NCBI GenBank assembly: GCA_039583875.1
Contig: CM077152.1
Location: forward strand, 20,311,538 to 20,375,537
Source of the DNA: Platanthera guangdongensis
Lineage: Eukaryota > Streptophyta > Magnoliopsida > Asparagales > Orchidaceae
DNA: 64,000 nucleotides
Direction of reading: 5' to 3'
Shown here: piece after piece, positions 1 through 11,655 of the stretch
Position numbering within the stretch: position 1 is the stretch's first letter
Layout: every line of letters starts with the position of its first letter
Translations under genes and position numbers: made by a program
The notes under the pieces: generated by a model
Told to the model about the DNA's origin: nothing
The model's database searches: none
The model's input: the letters and a program-made list of their open reading frames with translations, nothing else

Positions 1-129
1 ACCTTCTCTTGTTCTCCCAACACCACTTCTGGTTCTCCCAACACCGCCACATCCTCCTCTTCGTGAGTACGCTCATTGTTCATCCTCAGTCTGATGGCTT
101 GAGACAGTTGCCCCTACTGATGACGTAAT

Positions 130-1045
130 TGATCCGAACTACGGAGTCTACCACTCACCCTCTCGCTCATTATGTCTCCTTACACCGCTTATATCCCGAC
201 CTTCACAGTTTTGTGAGTTCCTTTTCTATTTCCACCCTATCTTCTGTGCAGGAAGCTCATCAACTTCTGAGGTGGCAAGCCGCAATGGATGAAAAAATTG
301 CCGCCCTCTGGGCAGACATGGGACCTTGCCCCTTCATCTTGGCCAATGTCGTGTGGTATGTAAATGGATCTTCATTGTGAAGCATCATCCCGATGGAAAC
401 GTTGAGCGTCTCAAAGCTCGTCTTATGGCTTGCAGTTTCACTCAGCAATATAACCTCGACTATGAAGAAATGTTCTTTCCCGTTGCTAATATGAATATCG
501 TAGGAGTGTTGATCTCCTTGACCATCCATTGTCATTGATAGTTGCATCAACTTGACATTAAGAATACTTGTGACTGTCTACATGCAACAGACTCCTAGTT
601 ATGAAATCATGGGGCAGTATCTTGTTTGACACCTCAAGAAATCTCTATATGGCGTCAAACATTCTCCTTGGCTTTGGTTTGATAAGTTTTGTAAGGTTAT
701 TTAAGATTTTGGCTTTCCTTGGAGCTCGACAAACTTCTTCCTATTTACTCGTCGCTGCCTGACAAGCACAATCATACTTGTGTGTATTGATGATGTTCTC
801 ATCACAGTCGATGATCGAAACGGTATTTCTATTATCAGAGTATTTGACCTCACATTTTCAGACCACAATTTTGGGTCGTCTCCGATATTGCTGGGTATTG
901 AGGTAGCTCGTCGACCTGATGGACTAGTCTTGTCTCAACGGAAGTACTGTCTTGACCTTCTTCACGATGCAAACCACTTAAGATGCAAGTCTGCTGAAAC
1001 ACTAACAGATGCCAACCACAAGCTCTGTGCTCATGCCTCTGACTA
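130..1045 (+). pseudogene. Ty1/copia reverse transcriptase remnant
   Basis: Decayed copy of the copia polyprotein reverse transcriptase, which in an active element copies the RNA into cDNA. Translation in shifting frames gives the usual N-terminal stretch (KWIFIVKHHPDGNVERLKAR, then a degenerate FTQ..YNLDYEE.F.PVA), the block around KKSLYGVKHSPWLWFDKF, and the active-site region CIDDVLIT in place of the family's YVDD. A block of the RT C-terminal 'thumb' type follows (LGIEVARRPDGLVLSQRKYC). Several stops and frame changes separate the blocks, so no protein is made. It continues after a GC-rich insert as RNase H at 1537-1960. Upstream gag, protease and integrase lie outside the window or are lost. 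Lineage within copia is not assigned. Confidence 0.85.
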
Positions 1046-1046
1046 G

Positions 1047-1452
1047 AGGTGTTAAAAAGGCCGGGCTCGGGGGCCCGACTCGAGCCCGGCCCGAAAAAAG
1101 CATGATGAGGCCCGACCCGGGAAAAGCTCGGCCCGGGCCTAGGCCGGGTGGAGGCCTTACAGGGCCCCATATCAGTGCGTAGCCCGCCCCGGTACCTGGG
1201 TCGGGCCGAGCCCAGATAAGCTTGGGCGCCGGGCCTGATCTGGGCCTGGTGCCCTGGTGGAACAATCACGCCAATTAGGCGGTAATTTAATAAATCCCGG
1301 CGGGATTTTAGTAAATTCCCGCCTAAATAGGCGGGATTTCTTAACCGGGCCGGCTTGGCCCCGGCCCGGCCCGCCGTATGGGGCCTTAGTAGGCCCCCTA
1401 CTGGAGCTGATGGCCGAGTCGGCTCAAGACGGGCCCGACCCTAGCCCGGGTA
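1047..1452. repeat. GC-rich insert inside the copia remnant
   Basis: Block of about 400 bp, very rich in GGCCCGGGCC-type words and self-complementary GGGCCCGGCCC motifs. It replaces the region where the end of RT and the start of RNase H of the flanking copia element should be. The centre is AT-richer and holds a repeated 'cccgcc.aaatagg' style motif. It looks like a non-autonomous insertion, but I could not read convincing terminal inverted repeats or a target-site duplication. Short open frames in it are compositional. Confidence 0.45.
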
Positions 1453-1536
1453 GCATATAACCCCTCTTCTCCATCATTAATTCCCTACTCTAATGCATAT
1501 AACCCCCCCTCTTCTCCATCATTAATTCCCTACTCT
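1453..1536. repeat. tandem duplication, 39/42 bp
   Basis: The sequence beginning gcatataacccc and ending attccctactct occurs twice in direct orientation, at 1453-1491 and 1495-1536. The second copy has three extra C. It lies at the junction between the GC-rich insert and the returning copia coding sequence, so it may mark the insertion or a slippage event. Confidence 0.8.
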
Positions 1537-1960
1537 CGATGATCGTCGGTCTACGAGTGACTACTACACATATTTTGGAGGACACGTGGTCAGCTGACGA
1601 AGCAAGAAGCTAACGGTGGTGGCATGCTCTTCTGCGGAGGTTGAGTATCGTTCAATGACTTATATTTCTAAACTCACGTGGTTGAAAAATCTTCTTACTG
1701 ATCTTGGCGTGAAACTACCCTCTCTTGTCATTCTCTATTGGGATAGTCAAGCTGCTATGAATATTGCTGAAAATCCCGTTTTTCATGAACATGCCGAGCA
1801 TATTGAAGTTGATTGTCATTTCATTTGGGAAAAAGTCCTGCTTCACAAACTTGATTTTAGACATGTATTCGTTGTCGTGTAGATTTCTGATGTTCTCACC
1901 AAGGTCTTATCATGTCCACTATATTGACAATTCGTTTCCACGCTTGACACCTATAATCTA
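1537..1960 (+). pseudogene. Ty1/copia RNase H remnant
   Basis: Continuation of the copia polyprotein after the GC-rich insert. The translation around 1545-1880 carries the family's RNase H blocks: a TSDYYTYFGG-like start, KKLTVVACSSAEVEYRSM (the acidic E of the SSAEAEY motif is kept), and WDSQAAMNIAENPVFHEH followed by IEVDCHFI. A stop interrupts the frame at the position usually read as SWRSKK, and another ends it near 1880. The residual DVLTK block that normally ends the copia polyprotein follows at about 1888-1905. RNase H removes the RNA template during cDNA synthesis; this copy is non-functional. Confidence 0.85.
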
Positions 1961-2379
1961 TGTGCTCCATATTGTGGAGAGTGTAAAAGAATTGAATAAA
2001 CCCATGTAAATGCCCGTTTTTCTCATAAATAGTTTAGTCCCAAATCTTAGTTTTGAGTTAAGTTTTCACTACTCGTTCCTATATATATACACAAATTTTA
2101 GTATTATGGATTGAATACGTGACAAAATAAACTATTTTTCGGCTCCATATTCCATTTTTGTACACTTATGATGTGTAACCTTGGTTGCATATGAACTTGA
2201 TGTGAATAACACTTCCGTTAATGTGAATCTACCTGAAAATGCTTACATGAGCCGACTTTTCGGTCTTGGGCATTATGGGGATAATTTTTCGTTTCATCTC
2301 AAAAAAAGATGCAATATGGTCTCAAACTATCTCCCACAGCCTCATTTGAATAGTTTAGTCATAAATAGCTTCGATATAT
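1961..2379. other. no gene recognised
   Basis: AT-rich sequence after the copia remnant. It may include the copia 3' LTR, because a TGT-starting stretch follows the coding end. No second LTR copy is present in the window, so this cannot be decided. Confidence 0.4.
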
Positions 2380-2382
2380 TAA

Positions 2383-3287
2383 GGGTCCGTTCGTTTGCAT
2401 CGTTTTCACAACCGGTTTTGGTTTTCAGTTTTGGCGGTCCAAAAATAGGTGTTCGTTTGGCCATATTTTGCACGGTTTTGGTTTTGATCTGAAAACGCTC
2501 GGTTTTCATTCCTTCTAACTTTGCCCAGCCCCAAAACAGACCTACCGAGTTCTGTTTTGCTCGGTTTGAAAATAGAAAACAGAGGAAAATGTCTTTGCTT
2601 CTTCTCCGGCGGAAGATATTCTAGGTGTTCGATCGGCAAGCTGACGGAGGTGTTTTGCCTGTTTTCTTTCTTTGCTGTCGGGGAAATCAGGTCCTCAACG
2701 GAACTCGGGGCGGGCGGACGTTTTCCGACGATGACAGCGACGCCACAATAAGAAGAACTGGAGGAGGAGGACCGCCAAACTGTAACTGGAGCACGCAGTC
2801 TTCGAGGCCGGATTGCGGCGAGAAACCTCGCCGCCGGGATCCCAAGGACGGCCAGCGCGCCGCCTCTTCTCCGAAGCCAAGCTTCTCTTCCTGTTCTGAC
2901 ACGTGTTGGCGGAAGCCTCCGCCGTTGGAGAGAACGCTGTAGTGCACTCTTGAGGAACTTTTTAATGGCTGCCGGAAGGAGATTTACTTTGATAGAGATG
3001 TTCTCGTTAATGGGTACACACTTTCTTCTTCTACTTCTTATTTTATCTTCTCTCTTTGCATTTCTAAAAGTCGAAATCATTTAACATTTATTAGACCCCC
3101 TTTTCCCGGCAAAAGAGGGGGATTGTTAACAACAAACGAACGATTTCGTTTTGCTTTAAAACACACATGAAAACCATATTGCAAACGAACATAAGTTTTC
3201 GTTTTGCCCCAAAACAAAAACGCTTGATGTTTTCGTTTTGAAGCAAAACAAAAACTGTAAATGAAAACGTTGCAAACGAACGTGGCC
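2383..3287. mobile_element. Tourist-like (PIF/Harbinger) non-autonomous element
   Basis: The ends are inverted repeats: the left end has CGTTCGTTTGCATCGTTTTC, and the reverse complement of the right end has CGTTCGTTTGCAACGTTTTC. Over the first 26 bases 22 agree. The element is flanked by TAA at 2380-2382 and 3288-3290, the 3-bp target-site duplication typical of PIF/Harbinger MITEs. The sub-terminal regions repeat GTTTTGGTTTT / CGTTTTG words. The centre (about 2480-2960) is GC-rich, unlike the ends, and has open frames on both strands, the longest on minus at 2406-3080. I recognise no domain in it. At 905 bp it is long for a Tourist MITE, so the centre may be captured host sequence. Confidence 0.8.
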
Positions 3288-3290
3288 TAA

Positions 3291-4558
3291 GATATTGCCA
3301 ACTTTACCCTAGGATTGAAGTTTCTAGACAAATTGTTGGGTTTTACTAGCCACAGAGCAAATATGTTCTGGATGTAGTTGAAGAGATATGGAGCCCTAGT
3401 TTGACATTACAATGAATTCTAGTACTAATGAAATTTCATCATTTTGGAAAAAAAATTAATTAAATATTTTTATTCTTAAGAAACTGTTTAAAATATAAAA
3501 TGCTATAAAAGCTGAAGAGTATTCTAATTAAGCAATGCCATTAAACATAAGGTGAATTATAAAGTGATTGACATAATAACCAAATTAAAATACCTAAACA
3601 AGGATATTCTATTTAAACCATATTGGACATGGACAACATTAATACCACTTCTGCTGCTTTGACAACAACCCGAACTACTATTTGAAAGAATACTACAAAT
3701 CAAACTATGGAGAAGGTGCGCGTGTCTGTATCTATAACTATTCTTCTTCTTCGTCCGTCTGCGCATCTTCGTTCTGTGGGAGACATTCATATGCTCGCAC
3801 CAGCAACATTTCCATGTATCGATCATAAGCCTCTTTACGCAATTTCATGTGCATCTCTATCTGCCAATCAAAGATCACAATGTAATTACCGTATCTATAA
3901 ATAAGTATATATTTCAGTATATATTTTCTATTTTATGAATATTGTGATCAAATATCAATTGAGGCTAAGGATATTTATGGTAATGACCTTTTTTATTGAC
4001 TTCTATAGTTTTATGTGGCTACACGTATTTATGAAAAAACACAATTCTTTAATCAACATATGCCTGTCAAGATTCTATAACTATTTCTTACAATTATTTG
4101 CAAAAACAATGTTATATTAATTTAGTCATAAATTAACAGAAAAATTTAGAGAGTAGATTTCTATGGAGTGAAAAATTAGAAATCATTTAATTAATTGTTT
4201 GTCGAAAGCACTAGAGCACGTGTATGTAGTTACTAATTAAAACATCATATATTATATAATTGTGTGAAAAATAAAGTGGATCGAACGGCTCAAGTTTACC
4301 CAATTATCTAAATATATAATCATGCTTGCATTGAATTATATTCGTTATGTAATCGAGCTGCCATGATGAGTTTTCTGATGTGATAAAAAGTAAGATTCTT
4401 TTAATATATAAGATAAAACACGCAAGTGTAGTGAACAAAGGGAATTAAATTAATATGGACTGTTTAAACAAATTATCCAATTTTCCTCACAATTTTATAA
4501 CTTAATGCCCCAAATTGATGTTCACAGTCCCGTAAATTGGTAGAGCGAGTTGTTTTAG
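3291..4558. other. AT-rich intergenic, no gene seen
   Basis: Low-GC sequence without a coding frame I can support; short frames here look random. No tRNA, LTR or terminal inverted repeat pair was found by eye. Confidence 0.6.
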
Positions 4559-4566
4559 ATCTAGAG

Positions 4567-5795
4567 CAATGTTGTTAAGATCGCGTGCCAGATCGTAAGA
4601 TCGCACGATCTTACAATCTTGCAAAAGGTAACGATCCACGGTTTACTTAAAATCGTCGTCTTGTTAGGATCGTTGGGATCGTAGTGCAAGATCGTAAGAT
4701 CGTTAGGATCGCACGATCTTGCACGGGCACGATTTAAACCTAATTAAAACCCTTTCACCCCGACGACGTTCCCAGATTTTCGAAACCCTATCGACGGCTT
4801 CTCCTCGACGACTTTTCCTCTCCCGTGCACACAACAAGTCTTCTTCTTCTTCTTCTTCCTCTCTCGTGTCTTCTTCTTCTTCCTCTCCCATGCCTTCTTC
4901 TTCTGCTTCCTCTCCCGTGCCTTCTTCTTCTTCCTCTCCCGTGCCTTCTTCTTCCTCTTCTTCTTCCTCTCCCGTGCCTTCTTCTTCCTCTTCCGTGCCT
5001 TCTTCTTCTTCTTCTTCCTCTCCCGTGCGTTCTTCTTCTTCCTCTCTCGTGCCTTCTTTTCTTTTTCCTCTCTCGTGCCTTCTTCTTCTTCTTCATCTTC
5101 TTCTTCTTCTTTTTCTTCTTCTTCTTCCTCTCCCGTGCCTTCTTCTTCATCTTATTTGTATTGCTTTCTTATGTACATTCAGCTGGAGGGCAAATTTGGG
5201 GAACCTACATTCAGACGGTTGTTATCAAGCTTGTGAGTTGTGACTGAAACCGAAATATTCATCTTCCATCTTCCTCTATATACTCTATCTAATGCTTATA
5301 GCCTTGTACTATTGTGTCTTCATTGGGTTTATACTATTATATCTAATGTTTATATCATTAGGTTTATGTCCAGATTTCACATTAATCTGGACAGAAATTC
5401 TGTCCAGATTTGTGTGAAAATTTGGACAGCAACTGATGGTTGAACGAGATGAAGATGTTTTTGGGGAAAATTTAAAATTTGACTTGAGTGATTTTCTTTA
5501 AAGTAGGATTGAACACAATTGACTTTTTGGAATGTAATATTTTAATGTGATGGTATGATATGTGACTATGTATCTGTCTTTTATATTAATATTTTGATGT
5601 GATGATATCATTGGTAATTTGGTATGATATGAAATATTATATTTTTATTTGATGGTATGTAGATTGTTACATATTTTTCATGCTTTTGATATAGTTTTTA
5701 TTAAAATACGATCTTGCGATCCGTGTCGATCCTACGTTTTACGATCTTAGGGATGCCTCCCGATCTTAGTTACGGTCTCGATCTTTACAACATTG
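4567..5795. mobile_element. hAT-like non-autonomous element with 8-bp TSD
   Basis: Begins CAATGTTGTTAAGATCG and ends with the inverse of CAATGTTGTAAAGATCG, 16 of 17 matching. It is flanked by a perfect 8-bp direct repeat ATCTAGAG at 4559-4566 and 5796-5803. An 8-bp duplication and ends starting with CA fit the hAT superfamily. Both sub-terminal regions carry many copies of GATCGTAAGATCG / CGATCTTGC words in both orientations, which could be transposase binding sites. There is no transposase. The interior carries a pyrimidine-rich, serine-coding repeat block (4838-5150) that looks acquired or expanded. Confidence 0.85.
4838..5150 (+). repeat. TCT/TCC-rich minisatellite inside the hAT-like element
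   Basis: About 310 bp built from TCTTCTTCC triplets with a recurring CTCTCCCGTGCCTTC unit every 20-40 bp. In one frame it reads as an open serine-rich stretch with SPVPSSSSS units (open from about 4719 to 5243), preceded by a segment beginning LSPRRRSQIFETLSTASPRR. Such a leader looks like a captured 5' exon with microsatellite growth. The antisense frame reads Arg/Lys-rich. I do not claim a protein. Confidence 0.75.
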
Positions 5796-5803
5796 ATCTA
5801 GAG

Positions 5804-8800
5804 TCCAAACTCATGCATGATAACATTTGGTAACTAGAAAATCCAAAAAGTGAAAGACCTGGGGGACAAATCCAGTTATAAAAGGTTACCGTGGACGCAA
5901 AGCTTTGGCTCTACTGTAATGCGTGATGACATAAAGAAAGAGTACGAGAATGAGGTCATTGCACATAGTAACTAAAACAGAAATAGTAACGAATCTTTTA
6001 AAATGGGTCCATACCTCGTGATTTTGCGCGCACACAATCAATTAATTAATGCTGAAAGTAGTTATACACCACTTTTCGTTATATCATCATGCATGTCAAA
6101 TCAACTAACATGCCTAATGACAACCTTACTCAAAAATACCGCTGACATGTCTATTGACAACCCACCACAGTAGGTATGATAGCTGTACTATTTTTTTTGA
6201 TTTTATGAATATTCATTACTACTTTTAATTTGGGAATAAGATGTAATTACTATTGAATAAGCATTTTATTTTAATTTTTTAAAATAGATTATAATATATG
6301 TTAAGTTATTAAATTAATTCAATAAGTGTATATTTCATAATTTTGAATGTTTCATGAAAAGACAACTTTTCCCTCTCAAACACTTGATCCTATCTTGAGA
6401 TATCTAAATGACTGAAATATTGTTTTTTTTTCAAAAGAAGAGGAAGAAGATAGCTCAGTACCTCTGAATTCTGCTGCTCTTTGTTCTGCTCCAGATCAGA
6501 ATAAGTGTAACTATAAGCCTCACTCTCCATCTTTTCTCTTTGATATTCTTCTCCTAACGACTCTCTCCAGAATATCCTAACGACTCTCTCCTCCCTTTCA
6601 ATTTCTATATATAAACACGCAATACACTTCATAACACAGCTTATGTAAGAATGAAAATGAAAGGGAAAAAACAAATCACAAAAGCCATTCATCACCAATA
6701 GAGACTTAGTCGCGATAAAGAGTATATATATTACACATACATTGCCTTGATCGTCTTCTCCCTCCGGCCAAGCTTGCAGCTGCGTCCAGATGGAACAACT
6801 GCATGCACATATCTTTCCATATCAGCCAGCTGGCTTTGATACTGTTAGATATTATATTTATATAAATATTATTTTGTGGTGGAAAATGGAAGATCCCTTT
6901 AATCGGTCATTAGTCCCCAAATAGTTTTTATGAACCTCTCTTTGCAAAATTTTGCAGTTCGGCTCTCCTCTTTGCATGTGAACTTCTGTGATTTTGTTAG
7001 CATTTTGGGTTCGTCGTTCTCATCATTGCTTTTCGTTTGTGCATTTCCGTCGTACAGTTTGTTAGCTGTAATACTGCATTGTCAATCGATTGCGCTCTGG
7101 TTTGTACATGTACAAGTCAAATCTTCCATAACTCTTACTGAATGGGCGGGTGGACATTGCACTTTTAAATTAATTTTGTCATGGTTAACCAACCTGCACA
7201 TTTTAGGGAGATAAAATTAATCTTAGGGCAGATCAAAGTTTCAAATGCCACTTTCTATTATGCGCCAGATTTTAGTTCCAGAATCCAATTGAATTGTAGT
7301 TGCTACTGTTTTCAGGTCGAAATTATTGTTACATTAATTTCTGATCGCATTTTTTTCTGAATAATTTGAAAGTGGATCTGAATTTGAGTTTCATTTCTTG
7401 ATGTGAGAATCTTAGGTTAGAAGGGAGATTTGGTCTTTAATCTTTATTATTGACTCCAACGACAACTGTCAATATAGATTCTTTGGGTGACAGAAACAAG
7501 CTATATAGGACAATTTTTTATTGTTTTTTTTAATTTAGTGAATTATAAAGGATAAATATTTAGACTGGCCGGATTAGTTCAAAGGGGAGCTAAGTTTATC
7601 ATAAATTTATTCTACCTAGATTAGACGGATTAAGCAAGCCGGGGGATTTATAAGAGGGTTGATATTAGCAGTCCTCATTATATTCACACGCGTCTCATTC
7701 TTTTCACAGTCCAAAAAATTGTGAAAATCCTCTTCTTTATCTCTAGAACCCGTCCGCAGATCTGGCGAGGAAGAGCTCTGGCGAGCATATATCTGGTTGG
7801 AAGAGCTCCGGCACTCGCAGTTGTGCGAAGTTTTAGATCCGCTTGTTGGGCATGCGGCGTTTTCGTCTTTGCCGCATGACCTACCATCTCTAGCCGCTCA
7901 CGGTTTAGGGTTAATAGGAAACACCCGTTCTCGGTTATGCGGGGATGTTGCTGCAAAAGAAGATATTATATTCTTGGTTATGTGAATAAAGAGTCTTTTT
8001 TTTATATATAAGAAGGATGATCTAGCAATACATTTAAACAGCATTATTGGTAATGTTGGGGTTGAACCAAATTTCTATGGTCACTTTCGGGATGAATGAA
8101 GAGATCACCATCCATTGTGCTTTAAAAATAGTGCACCTATATCTTTGCCTCCTTGAGGAAATATGTGACTGATGGGAACCAGCGGTTCAGCCATGCTTGC
8201 ATTGGGTTTCCATCCCAGCCTCGCATACAAAGCTACTACGGTAATTAGAACTTTAAACAGTCATTTGTATTCATGTTGCATAATTTGGCCTGCGAATTGT
8301 AAATAATAATGAAAGAATAAATTGTACAGTTCACATATATATTCATGAACATCCATATGGCTCAATGAAAGGCTAAATAAACAAGCAGGAAAGAGACAAA
8401 AATATCTCTAATAACAAAGTGGGAGGTTGAAAGTTGAGGCAGTCAACTGAAAAAGGATTCTCTCCATCTTCTTAAATTTGATATTTACTTCAGCTGTAGT
8501 TGACAGTTGCCTTCTAAATGTGCATAAAATGGCTAGGTTTGGCTCGGCGTTTTTGCTCGGGTGAGTTTAGATCAAAACATCACCATTATAGAATGTATAT
8601 TTGGTATGATGGCTGTTATGACTGCTACAAAGAATAGAAAACTAGCTTTAAACATAAAAGGGAATGAAGTTTTATTATTTAGAATAAGTTTTTTTTTGTA
8701 TCAAAACTTATACGTAGTGGCTCACATAAGGCAAAGGGATGTTTGAATGTCTATTCATTTGGATCTAAACTCTAGAGAATTTGCAGCGGCCAGTGGGAAA

Positions 8801-9298
8801 TTTCAAATTTAGTTTGTTTTTCGTTATAGGAAATTCGTGTGGATATCGCAGAAGGCGGCTTGATCAAATTGGAAGTTGATTGCACCCGAGATTGCGGGCT
8901 CCAACTTGGAGTATGATTTCACATGCCTGAGTTTCCAAAGCAGTTCAAAACTGGTGTAGAGCTCATGTGCTGTTCCGCCCTGATTAAGATTCTGTTTGGC
9001 ACGACGAAGGTCATAAATGCGAGCCAAATGGAGTTTTAGACTTTTTTATTATGAAAACAAATGTTCCTGGCAAATAACTATTAAATGCTATAATTTTCTA
9101 ATGAAAGTTGACTTAGTCTGACAAATATTTTTTTTATTAAATTATTAGTTCTGTAGCATTGAAAACTAAATAATTTCTAAAATAAATGATTGGTATAAAA
9201 GTATAAATAACGGGTAAAAACAGAAAATATAAATAATTGTACGGTTTATATGCAAAAATAATAAATATTATCATTTTGAAGATTATACATATCCTTAC
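5804..9298. other. AT-rich intergenic, no gene recognised
   Basis: About 3.5 kb with no coding frame I can tie to a family. A short GC-raised stretch around 7690-7930 follows a TTTATAAGAGGG motif and could be an old promoter-leader or LTR scrap, but nothing confirms it. Short open frames at 6930-7214 and 7684-7956 have no recognisable domain. Confidence 0.55.
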
Positions 9299-9328
9299 AG
9301 TAGTAGTAATAATAATAATAATAATAAC
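9299..9328. repeat. (TAA)n microsatellite
   Basis: A short run of TAG triplets passes into about six or seven TAA/AAT triplets. Simple sequence repeat in AT-rich DNA. Confidence 0.9.
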
Positions 9329-9499
9329 AGGCAAATCGGAGGACCCATATTATGACACAACATTGCACGGGAGCCTCTCTTCTTGTGGCCGTGACAATAA
9401 GAAGATGGCTCGTTGGCTGTACGTTCCTGATCCAGGTGATTAGGATCGCGTTCTCATTTGCCGGTTCAAATCTCAAGACGGCGTAATTATAGAGGCGTC

Positions 9500-9990
9500 A
9501 CTTAGAAAAACTATAAAAGGACTCCTAGGCCTTCATTGGATGACAAACAACCAAGAAGAGAGAAGCGAGTTTTGAAGATTTCGCACTGTGTTCTTTTGCT
9601 CTCCTGCTTAAGAGACTGCTCAAGTGCCTACTAATATGATCGCTCGAGTGCCTACTCAAGCGCCTTCCCCACAACCTTCTTAAGTGTGGACTTGGCTTTT
9701 CATAGTACCAGCTCCAGCTTCTTTTCCAGTGTCTGCTCTCGAAGACGCTCCCGCGAGTGCCAAGAAAGGCTTTGCATTTTTTTTACTTTCAAGTACTTGT
9801 AATCGGAGTGGTGACATGTCATCCACTCGAATATATAAACACTTGTAACCTTAAGAAAACTAGTGGAATTGGTCGGCACCGAATCGATCCCTTGGTTTTT
9901 CCAAGTAAAAAGCATTGTCATCTCTGATGTTGGTACTTTTTTAATTGTTTGCACGCTTGGCTCACTTTCGAGTTAAGATGATTCCATTCT
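9500..9990 (+). repeat. possible LTR remnant
   Basis: A TATA-like ACTATAAAAGGACTCC at about 9507-9522 is followed by a pyrimidine-rich leader-like segment and, about 300 bp on, TTGTAACCTTAAG and a 'tccaagtaaaaagcattg' tail. This order resembles promoter, R and U5 of a plant LTR. No second copy, primer site or coding part is seen, so the call is weak. Confidence 0.25.
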
Positions 9991-10030
9991 TCTGACCAGA
10001 GAGCGCTAAGCAACACACAACAATTACTAT

Positions 10031-11540
10031 TGATAGGGATTAATCTCATTTTATAGAAAATAAGGAGTGCACATAACCACACTCCCATGATCTCCACCCA
10101 AAAGGAGTGGTGATCATGGGTTTGACCGCGCACGCGATCACCACACCCGATCCCCGCGCGCCGATCCCACTCTGCATGGTGGGGTAACCGCCTCACCTTG
10201 CCGACGACGGGCGGCCGACCTCCTCCCCGGACGTCGGCCGCCCGCCCCCGTTCGCACGACCGGAAAGGGCGGATGACTGGGACGCCCCCTCCTCGGCCGA
10301 CCGAGCCGCTCCCCCCTCGGCCGACCCAAGCGGCCAAGGGGCGGCCGGCCGGGCCGCCCCTCTCCTTGGCCGCCGGCGACCAAAAGGGCGGCCGCCTTGG
10401 CCGCCCCTTTGCCGGGCTGCCCGTGCGGCTAAGGGGGGCGACCAATCGGGCCGCCCCCCTCTCCTTGGCCGTCGGCGACCAAAGGGGCAGCCGCCCCTTT
10501 GCCCGGCCTCCCGTGCGGCTAAGGGGGCGGCCAATCGGGCCACCCCTCTCTCCTTCGCCGCCGGCGGTCGAAGGGGCGGCCGCCCCCGCCCCTCGCCTTG
10601 GCCTCCAGTGGCCAAGGGGGCGACCGCCCCGACTGAACCCTCCCTTGTCTGTCGGCACGCGGCCGCTCCTCCCCGGCCGCTGTCAGCGGCCTTCTTTCAC
10701 CAGCGAACTTGGCGGCAAGTTTGCGGCCGCCCGTGGTGGCCCGCTCCCGCCGTCCGATCAGGGGGGAGCATTCTCGGTCATTCGATCCGCGTGTAACCAC
10801 CCACTAAGCATCAGGTTATTGGGGAGGAATTTAATTAATATTTATTATTAATTAAATGGTATCCCGATAGCTGATGCGTGCATTTAAATCTATACTAAAA
10901 TCATTTATCCGGGTGGTTACAGTGTGCGGATAGCCGCGTAACCATCGTAACCACCTCCTGGAGCCTATAAAAGGAGCCCCAGGGCTCCTCGTTTCCTAAC
11001 TTTTTCCTCCGAGTTTTCTTCTTCCTCAGATGAAAGCTCTGCCGAATTTCTCCTACGAGCAGCACCCGAGCCGCACCTGAGTCGCACCCAAGCTACCAGT
11101 GTGCCGAGCCAAAGCCACCCGGACTCAGCAAACCGTTCAAGTCTCATGCAGCCTCCACAAGCCCAAGTGCTCCCTTCCGCATCCAGATTCCGCAGACTGC
11201 TAACGACAGACCACCAGCGCAAAGCGCAAGATGTAATTATTCCCGGCGCGACGGCCCGTCGTCCGCCGCGCGCAAAGTACTCTCTCATCCCCAAAGTTGT
11301 AACGAGAGGTGACCTGTCACCCTCGACTTCACCAATAAGCTGTAACAACCCAGTAATAGTGGGCTTTGACCGGCACAGATTCAGTCACGTGGTTTTTTAT
11401 CCTATTGAGGGGTTTTTCCACGTTAAAACTGCACGTGTACAATCAACCATTCATTTGGCTGTGCGCGCGCTCGACCGTCCCGAGAGCTAAGACGGTCCAA
11501 GAATTCCGTCCCGAACGGTACGTCGAGTTAGTCCGCAATA
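10031..11540 (+). repeat. 5' LTR of the TR-GAG element
   Basis: Starts TGATAGGGATTAA and ends CGAGTTAGTCCGCAATA; the 3' LTR ends CGAGTTAATCCGCAACA, so the terminal C appears mutated here. U3 (about 10190-10790) is extremely GC-rich, with GGCCGCCCC / GGGGCGGCC words in an irregular repeat of roughly 100 bp. R-U5 runs about 545 bp from the TATA box. Immediately inside is TTTGACGCCGTCTGTGGGAA, the place and form of the primer binding site of Tat/Athila-type elements; I do not identify the tRNA. Confidence 0.85.
10966..10973 (+). promoter_or_regulatory. TATA box of the 5' LTR
   Basis: TATAAAAG, followed at once by the hairpin-forming GGAGCCCCAGGGCTCC. The same motif and hairpin (GGAGCCTCAGGGCTCC) are kept in the 3' LTR at 18370-18377 and after. 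Transcription would start about 30 bp downstream. Confidence 0.7.
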
Positions 11541-11655
11541 GTTTGACGCCGTCTGTGGGAAGCGAGTTCCCAACATCCTCGGAAGATCGTACCCTCGACA
11601 CAGCGGTACAAAGCGACGAAACCTCCCATTTGATAGCTCCCAAGGAACGGCTTCA

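Noticed and set aside
3557..3826. 89-codon minus frame in AT-rich DNA
   Set aside because: No domain, no codon bias, and similar random frames abound nearby.
4788..5150. Lys/Arg-rich frame on minus
   Set aside because: Antisense of the TCT/TCC repeat.
9406..9473. tRNA-like boxes TGGCTCGTTGG (A-box-like) and GGTTCAAATCT (B-box-like), possible SINE head or tRNA
   Set aside because: Spacing of about 57 bp is too long for an ordinary tRNA, the T-arm does not pair, and there is no A-tail or target repeat.
10138..10800. Several long GC-rich frames on both strands
   Set aside because: They are products of the CpG-rich LTR repeat, which is low in stop codons; the same happens at 17500-18200.
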